Source: Candidatus Nitrosocosmicus agrestis (lineage in GTDB: Archaea > Thermoproteota > Nitrososphaeria > Nitrososphaerales > Nitrososphaeraceae). Taken from it: a DNA stretch of 64,000 nt. The notes below the pieces were generated by a model. The model was given only the letters and a program-made list of their open reading frames with translations. It made no database searches and was not told where the DNA came from. The translations under genes were made by a program, and so were the position numbers. Shown in pieces: positions 9,934 to 19,459 of this stretch. The stretch covers positions 94,084-158,083 of the forward strand of contig NZ_VUYS01000008.1 of NCBI RefSeq assembly GCF_008389435.1, in the 5' to 3' direction. The number at the start of each line of letters is the position of its first letter. The stretch's first letter is position 1.

Positions 9934-10755
9934 TCAAATAAAAATTGAAGCAATAATATCCATAACTTTTCTGTACTCTACCTCTCCCCATTGATGGTAA
10001 ACATTTGCAAAAACAATCTCGGCTGCTACTTTTGCATTGGTACCTGTTGCTACCAACTTTGAATAAGCTATCGTTTCTCTTAAACTCGGACTATAAAAAA
10101 TCTCCTCTAGAGACGCAGCCCTTCGGAGATTGCTAGCTAACTTTATTGCACTCCTTATACTATCTTCTACGGAAGCGCTACCGAGGTTTACATGTTTTCT
10201 TATGATCTCTAGTTCTGTTTCCTCTGGGGGATAATCTAACATTATCCGGATTGGAAATCTGCTCAATATTTGTGGGGGTAATTCCTTTGTTCCTACGTGT
10301 GAAAGTGGGTTTATTGTTCCTATCACAAACCAATCCTGATTTGCTTTGATAGTTTGTCCATGAAATTCCTTAAGAACAATTTGCCTTCTGTCGTCAAGGG
10401 CTTCATCTAGCCTCAACAACACGTCAGGTTCAGCTGCATTGAGTTCGTCCAAGTAAAGCATATCTCCTTGTGTCATCGAATGGACCAATATTCCATTTAC
10501 AAAGTTTATTTGACCATTATCAATTGTATTTGTACCTATTAAATGCGATTCTCTTGTCCTTAAACTAAAATTAACAGAAGATAATTGTTTATTAATTTCA
10601 CTGGCAAATTTTCTTACAAGAGTTGTCTTACCAGTACCTTTGGGACCTATAATGAGAACAAAAATCCCTAGTTGATATGCCTTTCTTAAAGTTTCAAAAG
10701 CATTATTCCAATCAATATATTCTATATTTGACTCATTAGCGGCTGCAGACATCAA
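9934..10755 (-). CDS. MoxR/NorQ-type AAA+ ATPase
   Basis: A 273-residue AAA+ ATPase. Walker A is GPKGTGKTT (residues 37-45), Walker B is 'MLYLDELNAAEPD', sensor 1 is 'VIGTINPL' and an arginine-finger region follows in 'ILSRFPIRI'. It is first in a two-gene operon with the VWA protein (6-bp gap). Such pairs act as chaperone-like activators that couple ATP hydrolysis to maturation of a partner enzyme through the VWA protein. The ATG at 10755 follows an AT-rich promoter region. Confidence 0.88.
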   Translation of the reverse strand: MMSAAANESNIEYIDWNNAFETLRKAYQLGIFVLIIGPKGTGKTTLVRKFASEINKQLSSVNFSLRTRESHLIGTNTIDNGQINFVNGILVHSMTQGDMLYLDELNAAEPDVLLRLDEALDDRRQIVLKEFHGQTIKANQDWFVIGTINPLSHVGTKELPPQILSRFPIRIMLDYPPEETELEIIRKHVNLGSASVEDSIRSAIKLASNLRRAASLEEIFYSPSLRETIAYSKLVATGTNAKVAAEIVFANVYHQWGEVEYRKVMDIIASIFI

Positions 10756-10966
10756 TTTAAATTTTCTCCCTATTCTATCTAATTAAAATATATCGCACCA
10801 CCTAGACTAATGAATGAGAATGATATCTTGGACACAGGGTCAAAGACCTATTTTCATAAAAACTCGTTGGGATCAATTTTTTTGAAATCATCAAATATAA
10901 CATAGATAGACATGGTTCTTATAGTTGAAAAAGTATGTAAGCAAATAAACGATAAAAAATATATAT

Positions 10967-11584
10967 TTATAATCTTAGTCGACCATCAGAATTGATTATC
11001 GAAAAGAATTCTTGTTTGGTATTATGATTTTCTTTAAAAATTCCATCTACAGCCGATGTTGTAAATTCTGCAGAGCTTGATTGGGTACCCCTAGCAAATA
11101 CACATGTGTGTATAGCCTTAATTACTACCCCCACCCCTTTGGGCTCGAGTCTATTTTTTATCTCTTCTAAAATTTGATAAGTTAATCTTTCCTGAAGTTG
11201 AGGTCGAGATGATACTTTGTCAACCAATCTCTGGAATTTTGAAAGTCCAAATATTTTACTATTTGGTATGTAACCTATTGCCACTTCTCCAAAAAATGGA
11301 AGAAGATGATGTTCACAGAATGAAAATAATCTCAAATGATTTCCTATTATCATATCATCATGATCGGCTTTGAAGGCGGTGAACTTTTCATAAGATCTCT
11401 TTCTAAGTAGTTCTTCACCAAAAGCTCTTAGTCTTCTACTAGTCTCCTTATTGTAATTTTTATCGTTGCCCCCAATTAACCGATAATATCCATTAACTGT
11501 ATTATCAAATTCATCCCTGTTTTTATCCAAAAAAACTTCGCTTAATTCAGTCCTTTTCAAATTCATTCTTTCCTTTTCAATCAT
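10967..11584 (-). CDS. folE: GTP cyclohydrolase I (FolE type)
   Basis: A 205-residue enzyme converting GTP to 7,8-dihydroneopterin triphosphate, entry to pterin/folate-like cofactors. Zinc and catalytic residues are visible in 'FCEHHLLPFFGEV' and 'AIHTCVFARGTQ', with 'GLSKFQRLVDKVSSRPQLQE' between them as in the FolE (type IA) family. The first 35 residues are a charged extension. Several in-frame starts exist; the ATG just after 'aaactatagatcaaa' is used. It is monocistronic and separate from its neighbours. Confidence 0.93.
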   Translation of the reverse strand: MIEKERMNLKRTELSEVFLDKNRDEFDNTVNGYYRLIGGNDKNYNKETSRRLRAFGEELLRKRSYEKFTAFKADHDDMIIGNHLRLFSFCEHHLLPFFGEVAIGYIPNSKIFGLSKFQRLVDKVSSRPQLQERLTYQILEEIKNRLEPKGVGVVIKAIHTCVFARGTQSSSAEFTTSAVDGIFKENHNTKQEFFSIINSDGRLRL

Positions 11585-11678
11585 TTTGATCTATAGTTTA
11601 CTATTATGTATGAGAAGAAATCAAATAAAAATCCTTTTATCCTTCTCGGATCGGTAAAGACGAGGAGAGAATTTCGTG

Positions 11679-12398
11679 TCAAGACCTACTAATCTCAAAA
11701 CATATCCTTATATCCTCAAATGATTTTATAGGACAATTAGTGTCTATCAGGATTACACAAAGATCATACTTTTTTAATTGTAACTTTTGCTTTGTAGTAT
11801 CTGAAATGATAATTTGATTTGACTTGGCATATTGCTGGAGTCGACTAGCTAGGTTAACACTTGTTCCCATTACTGTACATTGGTTATATAGTATGCACAC
11901 TTTAGCTATGCCAGTATTAATCCCACATTTTAGACCAAATTCAGGAATCTGGATCTTAAAAATGTCCCATTTTTTTCTGAACTGTCTTTGCAATTCTTCA
12001 AAACATGTACGCAATTCGATTGCAGCATTAATTGCATCGTTTGCTCCGTCATCAAAAGTTGTATCTTTAATTGCTCCAAACCAAGACATAATTCCATCAC
12101 CGATCGCCTTATCCAACATGCCATTATTTTTTGAAATTGTTTTCCGTGCAATCAGATAGTACTGATTTAAAAAATCCAGCATGTATATTTCCTTATCAAC
12201 CATACTGAAAGTCCTATAAAGACGAGAAAATCCACTTATATCCCAAAATACTATGCTAATTGGGATTGTCATGTTTTCGAATGATAAGAGAGGATCAACC
12301 TGATCCTCTATGTTTCGGAAGATATTTGTATCCCTTGAGTCTCCTCCATTATTCGTCCCCCCTTTAATCAATACATCGATATTGTATTGCATTGACAA
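11679..12398 (-). CDS. class III nucleotidyl cyclase domain protein
   Basis: A 239-residue soluble protein that is essentially one adenylate/guanylate cyclase catalytic domain. Metal-binding aspartates are Asp53 ('FWDISGF') and Asp101 ('IGDGIMSWFG'). The transition-state pair is present in 'VNLASRLQ' (Asn...Arg). No membrane or sensor domain is attached, so it could be activated by a partner or act as a free enzyme. It is divergent from sua5. A related but degenerate gene lies at 37246-37998. Whether it makes cAMP is not shown by the sequence. Confidence 0.82.
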   Translation of the reverse strand: MSMQYNIDVLIKGGTNNGGDSRDTNIFRNIEDQVDPLLSFENMTIPISIVFWDISGFSRLYRTFSMVDKEIYMLDFLNQYYLIARKTISKNNGMLDKAIGDGIMSWFGAIKDTTFDDGANDAINAAIELRTCFEELQRQFRKKWDIFKIQIPEFGLKCGINTGIAKVCILYNQCTVMGTSVNLASRLQQYAKSNQIIISDTTKQKLQLKKYDLCVILIDTNCPIKSFEDIRICFEISRS

Positions 12399-12544
12399 TA
12401 ATAAACAAAGCGACTATTTATATCTTACTAATAGTTTTGAATAATTAAAACGAAATTTTAATTTTTTAAATGCACTTTTGATTTTTAAAAATATAATGTT
12501 ACCTGCATATATAAAATAAATTACTACTAGTATTTTCACTTCAG

Positions 12545-13189
12545 GTGGTACATACCTTCCATTGCGAATGTTTGAAAAGCTTAAGAGATTTTTCAAAAGT
12601 AGTAGATGATGGTGGAGTTGTAATTTATCCCACTGATACAGTCTACGGAATAGGATGCGATGCCACCAATGAAAACTCAATTATTCGTTTGTACCGAATA
12701 AAAAATAGGGAATTAAATAAATCACTACCTGTATTGACACATTCGGTTGAGGAAGTTGATAAAATAGCTTTTATCACTCCCTTAGCTGAAAAGCTTTGCA
12801 AGTTATTTTGGCCCGGCCAATTAACCATTATTTTGAAGGCTAAAACTTTATCAACCATATCTAGGTATGCGACCAATATAAAAAATAGGTCAATTGCAAT
12901 AAGAATTCCTGATGATAACTGTATCCGCGAGCTGATTCAAATGACTAATTCTAAACTGTTAATAGGCACAAGTGCTAACTTTTCGCAGAGTCCTTCCTCT
13001 AAACAATTTATCGATATTGACCCTAAATTGGTTACAAAATGTGATGCAGTTTTAAGGAAAAGAACCTTAACAGAATCTAAGGGAGAATCTACAATACTTG
13101 ACATATCCGATGAAGTCAATCCTAAAATAGTTCGACTAGGATCTCTGCCAAAGAATAAAATTATTGAGGCAATTAACATTAACTTATAG
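12545..13189 (+). CDS. sua5: threonylcarbamoyl-AMP synthase (Sua5/YrdC family), copy 1
   Basis: A 214-residue YrdC-domain enzyme that makes threonylcarbamoyl-AMP from Thr, bicarbonate and ATP for the t6A37 modification of ANN-decoding tRNAs. Family motifs include 'IYPTDTVYGIGCDA', 'NKSLPVL' and 'GTSANFS'. It lacks the long C-terminal Sua5 domain, so it is the short form. The likely start is GTG at 12545. It is followed 9 bp later by a THUMP gene, and by cgi121 on the other strand, giving a tRNA-modification neighbourhood. A second copy, about three-quarters identical by eye, lies at 55976-56617. Confidence 0.92.
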   Translation: MVHTFHCECLKSLRDFSKVVDDGGVVIYPTDTVYGIGCDATNENSIIRLYRIKNRELNKSLPVLTHSVEEVDKIAFITPLAEKLCKLFWPGQLTIILKAKTLSTISRYATNIKNRSIAIRIPDDNCIRELIQMTNSKLLIGTSANFSQSPSSKQFIDIDPKLVTKCDAVLRKRTLTESKGESTILDISDEVNPKIVRLGSLPKNKIIEAININL

Positions 13190-13198
13190 ACAAAGGTT

Positions 13199-13726
13199 AT
13201 GGAATTTAATTTTGTTGCAACTACTCATAGGTTCGCGGAAGAAGATTTGATGGATGAATTAGAAAATTTGTTTTATGAATTTGGTGAAAAGGAGGCCGAG
13301 GTCGATGCAACCAATGTCTCTGGGCTTATAGTCGGAAAATCGTCGAGAGATCCAAAAGAATTCATCTCTTTTCTAAGGATGAAATTGCAGGATTCTTCAT
13401 GGGAAATTAGATATCTACTTAGATTTATTCCTATCCAAAAGGTGGTTACTACAGATATTGAAAATATTAAAAAAAGCGTACTAGAACTTGCGAGTACAGC
13501 TCCAATACAAGAAGATCAAACAATAAAGATTGCAGTAGAAAAAAGACATACTAAATTACAGAAAATGGAAATTATTGATTATATAGGTCCTGATTTAAAT
13601 TATCGAGTAGATTTGACCAATCCTGATTGGATTTTTTTGATAGAGATTATCGGAAAGTTTACCGGCATTTCCATTTTGCCTATTAATGCCATTTTCTCTT
13701 CTATGATTGAAAAACGGGTTATTTGA
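13199..13726 (+). CDS. THUMP-domain RNA-binding protein (Tan1-like)
   Basis: A 175-residue protein whose residues about 70-165 match a THUMP domain ('LLRFIPIQKVV', 'IKIAVEKRHTKL', 'DWIFLIEIIG'), the RNA-binding module of tRNA-modifying enzymes. There is no methyltransferase or thiolation domain, so it resembles stand-alone THUMP proteins of the Tan1/THUMPD1 type that help acetylate C12 of tRNA. That role is inferred from family. It lies 9 bp after sua5, probably in one transcript. A 13-codon fragment of this gene's beginning survives behind the second sua5 at 55.9 kb. Confidence 0.78.
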   Translation: MEFNFVATTHRFAEEDLMDELENLFYEFGEKEAEVDATNVSGLIVGKSSRDPKEFISFLRMKLQDSSWEIRYLLRFIPIQKVVTTDIENIKKSVLELASTAPIQEDQTIKIAVEKRHTKLQKMEIIDYIGPDLNYRVDLTNPDWIFLIEIIGKFTGISILPINAIFSSMIEKRVI

Positions 13727-13805
13727 TCCTAGATTTTTGACTAAATAAATTCAAATGTGATATAGTGTCCAAAAATTCGATTTATTGAAAAAACTATTCA
13801 GCTAT

Positions 13806-14372
13806 TCATTTTAATGCTATTGCCCCTCTTTCTACCACAAATTCCAAAAATTTTCTTTCATCTTTGAAGATGGACGAATCCCATTCCTTGATATGTTTTT
13901 TAAAAAACTTGTCTATTATATACTCTTTATTTGATGTGTCTTTTTCCAAAATTTCTTCATTTAACTTTCCCTTATCTAATACGCATCGTTCAACTTCACA
14001 AAATATTCTATCATGATTAGAAATTACAATAACAATAAAGTTCCTATTAAAAGGATCGCCAAAATTTATTTTCAAGGCTTCACTTATCTGATCTGTATAG
14101 CAAAACCTCATCAGAATTTCTATTTCAATATTTTTTATACTACTGGTATTGTTTCTTTTTTTCTTTTCATCGATGATCCGAAGTATGCCAATGATGTGTT
14201 TGATACTTAATATCAACCGATAATCTATAATTGAAATATCTATTTCTTTATCAATTAATTTTAGCTTATCATAGATGTCTTTTAAATTGGTATTAGTAAA
14301 TGTGGTAGGTATCAAACCGACTTTCAAACTTCCAACTTTGAGAATGTATTTACTTTTCACTATTAACCCCAA
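13806..14372 (-). CDS. cgi121: KEOPS complex subunit Cgi121
   Basis: A 188-residue protein matching the Cgi121/TPRKB family. The diagnostic part is around residues 83-112 ('EIEILMRFCYTDQISEAL' followed by a hydrophobic strand 'FIVIVIS'), preceded by a helix beginning 'LSIKHIIGIL'. In archaea Cgi121 binds Bud32 and presents the tRNA 3' end to KEOPS, which transfers threonylcarbamate from TC-AMP onto A37. Placement beside sua5, whose product makes TC-AMP, supports the call. It is convergent with the THUMP gene. Confidence 0.75.
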   Translation of the reverse strand: MGLIVKSKYILKVGSLKVGLIPTTFTNTNLKDIYDKLKLIDKEIDISIIDYRLILSIKHIIGILRIIDEKKKRNNTSSIKNIEIEILMRFCYTDQISEALKINFGDPFNRNFIVIVISNHDRIFCEVERCVLDKGKLNEEILEKDTSNKEYIIDKFFKKHIKEWDSSIFKDERKFLEFVVERGAIALK

Positions 14373-14542
14373 ACTATTTGTAAACCTTTAATCTTTGATC
14401 TTTTATAATAATTATCTTTATTCTAGAGGTCTTTATTTTCATTAATCTTTGTAGACAGAAAAAATTTGCGACTACATATTCTCTATTATTATTAAAGAAT
14501 CAAAACAAAAATTCATTATCCCCATGAACCAGTAATTTTGCA

Positions 14543-15253
14543 TTGAAAAGTACTGGTTTGGGGACTGCATACTGGAATGAAGTTATTAATGTCCTCAGAA
14601 ATATCATTCCAGTCTACGACAGAGTCAACAGCGCCATATCTATAGGAAGGGATAATGAATTTAGGATTGAGGGGATAAAGAAATCCGTATTTCCAGGCAA
14701 TACTATTCTGGATGCCGGCTCAGGGTATGGCAATATGTCAAAGATCGTGATAGAAATGGTATCAAAAGACGTCTATATTCATTTTTATGATCCAATACCT
14801 GAGATGCTTAAAGGACTCTCTGAGAATTTTAAAGGTTATGACATTACATATTCTAAGTGTAGTGGTGTTTTCGAAAAAATCCCTTTCAGATCTAACACCT
14901 TTGATGCCGTAATATGCGGATATTCCATTAGGGACTCGATAAATTTTCAAGATGCTTTTGAAGAAATCCATAGAATTCTTAAAGATGGAGGCAGATTTCT
15001 TATAGTTGACTTAGGAAAACCGGACAACTGGTTCCTGAGAAACCTCGTAAGCATTTATCTCAGATACCTTTTAGTAGTCATTGCCTTTATTACTGCAGGT
15101 AAAAGGGGATTGCCATTTGGCACATTATATGGAACATTCCTTAGGTGGCCAAAAAACAATGATTTGAAGCTACTATTATCCAAATATTTCTCTAAAGTAG
15201 AAATGGACAAAAAGTTGTTTGGCGGTGCCGTTATTGTAGTGGCGCATAAATAA
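14543..15253 (+). CDS. class I SAM-dependent methyltransferase (UbiE/MenG-like)
   Basis: A 236-residue methyltransferase with motif I 'ILDAGSGYGNMS' near residue 55, a post-I acidic region and a domain reading 'VICGYSIRDSINFQDAFEEI', typical of the UbiE/COQ5 quinone C-methyltransferases. 'RVNSAISIG' near residue 30 is another UbiE-like feature. Hydrophobic residues near 165-185 suggest contact with a lipid substrate. A role in menaquinone-type quinone methylation is plausible, but other substrates are possible. It starts at TTG 14543 and is monocistronic. Confidence 0.8.
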   Translation: MKSTGLGTAYWNEVINVLRNIIPVYDRVNSAISIGRDNEFRIEGIKKSVFPGNTILDAGSGYGNMSKIVIEMVSKDVYIHFYDPIPEMLKGLSENFKGYDITYSKCSGVFEKIPFRSNTFDAVICGYSIRDSINFQDAFEEIHRILKDGGRFLIVDLGKPDNWFLRNLVSIYLRYLLVVIAFITAGKRGLPFGTLYGTFLRWPKNNDLKLLLSKYFSKVEMDKKLFGGAVIVVAHK

Positions 15254-15403
15254 TTGACATTTTTTTCTCATTTTCTTGAGTAGCCAAATTAAATGCATAG
15301 AATGTACGTTAGCATTTCAGAAAAGTGCATTTTGTAATAAATGGACTTGATTATGAATAATGATTATAAGGAAAATTTTTAAATCCAATAGAATATTGTT
15401 TTT

Positions 15404-17521
15404 TTGTTGACAGATCAGAATAAAATCAAAGCCATTTTTGAAGATTCATTTAAAAACCAAACAAAGGTAATTACTGAGGAAACCGCGAAAGGAATACTAT
15501 CAGAATACCAGATTTCAGTACCTGGTTTCACACTAGTAAAGGATGTCGAAAGTGCGGTTGCAGAAGCAAAAAAACTAGGATTTCCTCTTGTTGCAAAAAT
15601 TGTTTCTCCTCAGATACTTCACAAAACGGATGTAGGTGGTGTGAAAATTGATTTGGGAGATGAGGAGGCTGTAAGATCTGCATTTCTTGATATGTACGAA
15701 CGCTTGTCAAAAGAATATGACGTTAAGGGTGTTCTTCTCGAAAGAATGGTTCCAAAAGGAGTCGAAATGATTGTTGGTCTGCAAAATGATCCTCAATTCG
15801 GACCAGTTATGATGGTTGGTCTAGGTGGAATTTTTACTGAATTATTCAAAGATGTTTCATTCAGGGTTTTACCAATCCAAAAACAAGATGCAATGGAAAT
15901 GATAGAAGAACTACAAGGAAAAATGTTGCTTAAGGGATATAGGGGCTCTGAGCCTGTCAATATGGATATGCTTGCAGAAGCCTTACTAAATATTGGAAAG
16001 CTTGGATTTGATATTTCTCCATATTTTGAAAGCATCGACTTTAATCCTGTTATAGTCTATCCGGATAGTTACTATGTGGCAGACGCAAAGATATTGTTGT
16101 CTGAAAAACCGCAATATAACATAGTGTCTGATATTAGTCCAAATTCTGATAATATGGATTTGTTCTTTAATGCGAAATCGGTGGCATTAATTGGTGCCTC
16201 TCCAGAAACTGGCAAAGTGGGTAACTCAGTTCTGGAGACTCTTGTAAAACATGATTACAAAGGAAAAGTCTATCCGGTCAATGCTAAAGGTTATCCTGAA
16301 ATCATGGGAATTCCAGCTTACAAGAGTTTGGCTGACATAGCTGAACCCGTAGACGTGGTTGTGGTTACTGTGGATCTCAAGTTTGTACCTGATCTCTTAA
16401 AGACTTGTGGAGAAAAATCAATACACAATGTTGTAATTATATCAGGCGGTGGAAAGGAACTGGGAGGCGAAAGGGCAAATATTGAACAACAAATCAAGGA
16501 ACTCTCGTCCCAGCTAGGTATAAGGATCATTGGTCCAAATTGTATTGGAATGTTTAACGGAGAAAATAGGTTGGACTGTGCATTTCAGGGTCATGAACGT
16601 ATGTTAAGACCAAAGAATGGTAATGTTTCATTTCTCTCACAAAGTGGCACAATTGGAATTGCTTTTATGGAACATTCATTTCCCTTTGGAATGAGTAAAA
16701 TGGTTTCCTATGGAAATCGTTCTGATGTAGACGAGGCAGATATGATATGGTATTTGGCAGAAGACCCGCAAACAAAAGTAATTGGATTGTATGTTGAGGG
16801 TTTGGGAGATGGGCGCAAATTTGTAAATACTGCAAAGCGAGTAATTATGGAGAGGAGGAAGCCCATTGTAGTGTTTAAGAACGGTCGTACTTCCCGAGGT
16901 GCAAAACAAGCAGCTTCACATACTGGATCACTTGGTGGGACTTATAATGTGGTGAAGGGTGCATTTGCTCAGAACGGAATAATTTCTGTAGATAGCTACG
17001 ACGAACTAACTGCCTCACTTAAAGCTCTTTCTTGGCAACCTATTCCTTCCGGTAATAGAGTTGCAATGGTGACAAACGGTGCAGGCCCTATTATCGCTGC
17101 GATTGACCAGTTTGAAAGGCTTGGATTGCAGGTAGCAAACCTTAGCGAAGAGAGTATGAAATCATTTAAAGAACATTATCCCGCAACTTATGTAATAGGA
17201 AATCCATGTGATGTCACCGGATCGGCAAACGCAGATGATTACAAATTTGCAATTCAAACCTTTATGGATGATCCCAATGTGGACATAATAATGCCGTGGT
17301 TTGTTTTTCAAGACGATCCGCTTGAAGAAAAAATTGTAGACATCTTGGCAGACTTTAACCGACAAAATAAGAAACCTATCCTGGTGGGTGCTCTGGGTGG
17401 GCCTTTTACTCAGAAGATGGCAAATAAATTAGAAGAAAACAATGTGCCTGTTTATCAATCTGTGTTGACTTGGAGCACTGCAGCTAGTTCATTGGCAAAG
17501 TGGGGAAACCTGTCCAAGTGA
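15404..17521 (+). CDS. ADP-forming acyl-CoA synthetase, fused subunits (HP/HB-cycle candidate)
   Basis: A 705-residue ADP-forming acyl-CoA synthetase with the ATP-grasp (beta) part first (about 1-225) and the CoA-binding/ligase (alpha) part after it (about 245-700). The CoA-binding Rossmann motif is '[19 protein letters not shown]', and the likely phospho-histidine is His506 in 'ASHTGSLGG'. Thaumarchaeota use enzymes of this architecture as 3-hydroxypropionyl-CoA and 4-hydroxybutyryl-CoA synthetases in carbon fixation. Which acid this one takes cannot be read from the sequence. The start is at or next to TTG 15404, with TATA-like 'tttttaaat' about 25 bp upstream. Single gene. Confidence 0.85.
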   Translation: MLTDQNKIKAIFEDSFKNQTKVITEETAKGILSEYQISVPGFTLVKDVESAVAEAKKLGFPLVAKIVSPQILHKTDVGGVKIDLGDEEAVRSAFLDMYERLSKEYDVKGVLLERMVPKGVEMIVGLQNDPQFGPVMMVGLGGIFTELFKDVSFRVLPIQKQDAMEMIEELQGKMLLKGYRGSEPVNMDMLAEALLNIGKLGFDISPYFESIDFNPVIVYPDSYYVADAKILLSEKPQYNIVSDISPNSDNMDLFFNAKSVALIGASPETGKVGNSVLETLVKHDYKGKVYPVNAKGYPEIMGIPAYKSLADIAEPVDVVVVTVDLKFVPDLLKTCGEKSIHNVVIISGGGKELGGERANIEQQIKELSSQLGIRIIGPNCIGMFNGENRLDCAFQGHERMLRPKNGNVSFLSQSGTIGIAFMEHSFPFGMSKMVSYGNRSDVDEADMIWYLAEDPQTKVIGLYVEGLGDGRKFVNTAKRVIMERRKPIVVFKNGRTSRGAKQAASHTGSLGGTYNVVKGAFAQNGIISVDSYDELTASLKALSWQPIPSGNRVAMVTNGAGPIIAAIDQFERLGLQVANLSEESMKSFKEHYPATYVIGNPCDVTGSANADDYKFAIQTFMDDPNVDIIMPWFVFQDDPLEEKIVDILADFNRQNKKPILVGALGGPFTQKMANKLEENNVPVYQSVLTWSTAASSLAKWGNLSK

Positions 17522-17614
17522 GCAAAAATATAAATTTTTACATAGTTTTTCTCTTTTCTTTGGTTTATTTATAGGAAAACCTTATTAAATTTGTATGCCA
17601 AATTATAATATATC

Positions 17615-17965
17615 ATGGCAAGTGTTCAACAAAATAAAATAATCGATGTTACTCCAAAGGCTGCCGAGAAGGTTACAGAGTTTATGAAACAGGAGGGGAA
17701 AGATAACCTTTATCTTAGAGTATATGTGACAGGTGGAGGATGCTCTGGATTATCATATGGAATGGGATTTGAAGAAAATCCTGATGAAGATGATGTAGTA
17801 TTAGAGCAAAATAATGTTAAGGTTTTAATAGATAACTATAGTCAAAAGTATTTGAAAGGTGCAGTTGTAGATTATATTGAAAGCTTGATGGGATCAGGAT
17901 TCAAAATTACTAATCCAAATGTAACCAAGAGCTGCTCCTGTGGACACTCTTTCTCTACAGAATAA
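17615..17965 (+). CDS. A-type iron-sulfur carrier (IscA/ErpA/HesB family)
   Basis: A 116-residue Fe-S cluster carrier. The three conserved cysteines are in 'GGGCSGLSYGM' and the C-terminal 'CSCGHSF'. It receives or delivers clusters between scaffold and apo-enzymes. The ATG start at 17615 gives the normal family length. It is monocistronic and followed by a T7 tract (17972-17978) that may end the transcript. The Suf-type desulfurase/scaffold pair is 4 kb away at 21.9-23.6 kb. Confidence 0.93.
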   Translation: MASVQQNKIIDVTPKAAEKVTEFMKQEGKDNLYLRVYVTGGGCSGLSYGMGFEENPDEDDVVLEQNNVKVLIDNYSQKYLKGAVVDYIESLMGSGFKITNPNVTKSCSCGHSFSTE

Positions 17966-17971
17966 ATTTCC

Positions 17972-17978
17972 TTTTTTT
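17972..17978 (+). terminator. T-run terminator after the A-type carrier gene
   Basis: Seven consecutive T begin 7 nt after the stop codon. This is a plausible archaeal oligo-T terminator at the end of a single-gene transcript, facing convergent gdh. Confidence 0.4.
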
Positions 17979-18152
17979 AGTAATATTTCTGGCTATTATT
18001 TTTCTATATCTGTTCTATAGTCGTAAATTAGGCGGTCCCATCTTAAATTCTAACCTCATATATTGCATGAATTATATTTTCAATTCTTAAATGTTTTATT
18101 TAAATAAAAATGAAGAAATTAATAGATTTGTTTAAAAATTTTCCAAATTTTC

Positions 18153-19412
18153 TTATGGCCAGATACCTCTTAATTGAATAGCTTCAGCGACTCTGTTAAC
18201 AGCCAAAGCAATACTAGCAGTGCGCATATTAGTGTTATAACTTTCGTGAGCCTGATAAACTTCTTCAAAAGCTCGAGTCATAATAGTATCTAATCTGTCG
18301 TTGACCTCCTTTTCGGTCCAGTATTCTCTTCGCAGATTCTGTAGCCATTCAAAATATGAGACTGTTACACCCCCGCTATTTGCCAAAACATCTGGAATCA
18401 CTAATATTTTGTTGTCATAAAGGATCTGATCAGCTTCTGGGGTTGTAGGCCCGTTTGCAGCCTCAGCTACTATCTCGGCACTAATCCTAGAAGCATTTTC
18501 TTTGGTTATCTGGTTCTCTAATGCCGCTGGGATTAGAATAGTACAATCCGTGGTCAAAAGTTCGTCATTGCTAACTTCCGTAGAGCCTGGAAAATTTTTA
18601 ATCGTCTTATTTTCTTTCTTGAATTTAATCAGGTCATTTACGCTGAATCCGTTCTTGTTTAAAATCGCACCTTGAGTATCTGAGACGGCAATTATCTTTG
18701 CACCTTGTTCTTCAACCAATTGTGCTGCAAACTGACCTGCATTACCAAAGCCTTGAACTACTACCGTTGCCGTATTCATTGAGATATTTTGTTTCTTCGC
18801 AGCTTCTCTCACTGTAAATGATAATCCCCTTCCTGTGGCTTCTGTCCGTCCAAGAGATCCACCTATGGGAATAGGTTTGCCTGTTATAACTCCAGGTTGT
18901 CCATGATCACCTTTGAGCGTCGAATATGTATCCATAATCCATGACATTTCTTGACCACCCGTATATACATCCGGAGCCGGGACGTCAGTGTATGGTCCTA
19001 TTATGTCAGATATTGAATAGGCATATCTTCTTGTTAATCTTTCGAGCTCTGTTATTGACATCTTTTTTGGATCACATATAATGCCTCCCTTACCACCTCC
19101 AAGTGGAATTCCTACGATAGCACATTTCCAAGTCATCCACATTGATAGGGCCATTACCTCTTCAATAGTAACTTGAGGGTGATACCTTATCCCACCTTTA
19201 AAAGGACCTCTTGCGTCGTTATGTTGTGATCGGTATCCGGTAAATACTTCGATACTTCCGTCATCCATCTTTACAGGTAGAGATACTGTTAGTACTCGCT
19301 TAGGTTTAGCTAATATTTTGTGAATACCTTTATCTAGGTTCAGTATGCGGGCCGTTTCGTCTAGTTGCTTAAGTGCCATTTGATAGGGATTATCATTAAC
19401 TTCATTAGTCAT
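18153..19412 (-). CDS. gdhA: glutamate dehydrogenase (Glu/Leu/Phe/Val family)
   Basis: A 419-residue NAD(P)-dependent glutamate dehydrogenase that links ammonium assimilation to 2-oxoglutarate. The catalytic-region lysine is in 'PLGGGKGGI', the substrate region is 'DVPAPDVYTGGQEM', and the nucleotide fold motif is 'VVQGFGNAGQFAA'. The length is standard for archaeal hexameric GDH. A TATA box lies 25-33 bp upstream of the ATG, so the mRNA is probably leaderless. A degraded IS element begins only 48 bp upstream of the start. Confidence 0.95.
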   Translation of the reverse strand: MTNEVNDNPYQMALKQLDETARILNLDKGIHKILAKPKRVLTVSLPVKMDDGSIEVFTGYRSQHNDARGPFKGGIRYHPQVTIEEVMALSMWMTWKCAIVGIPLGGGKGGIICDPKKMSITELERLTRRYAYSISDIIGPYTDVPAPDVYTGGQEMSWIMDTYSTLKGDHGQPGVITGKPIPIGGSLGRTEATGRGLSFTVREAAKKQNISMNTATVVVQGFGNAGQFAAQLVEEQGAKIIAVSDTQGAILNKNGFSVNDLIKFKKENKTIKNFPGSTEVSNDELLTTDCTILIPAALENQITKENASRISAEIVAEAANGPTTPEADQILYDNKILVIPDVLANSGGVTVSYFEWLQNLRREYWTEKEVNDRLDTIMTRAFEEVYQAHESYNTNMRTASIALAVNRVAEAIQLRGIWP

Positions 19413-19436
19413 TATACTATCAGGGAAAAATTCTGA

Positions 19437-19445
19437 TATATTTAA
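19437..19445 (-). promoter_or_regulatory. TATA box of gdhA
   Basis: On the minus strand the core reads TTAAATATA within 'taaacttaaatatatcag', centred about 29 bp before the gdhA ATG. That is the spacing expected if transcription starts at or next to the start codon. It is squeezed between the gene and the end of the fossil IS. Confidence 0.55.
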
Positions 19446-19459
19446 GTTTAATTATAAAC

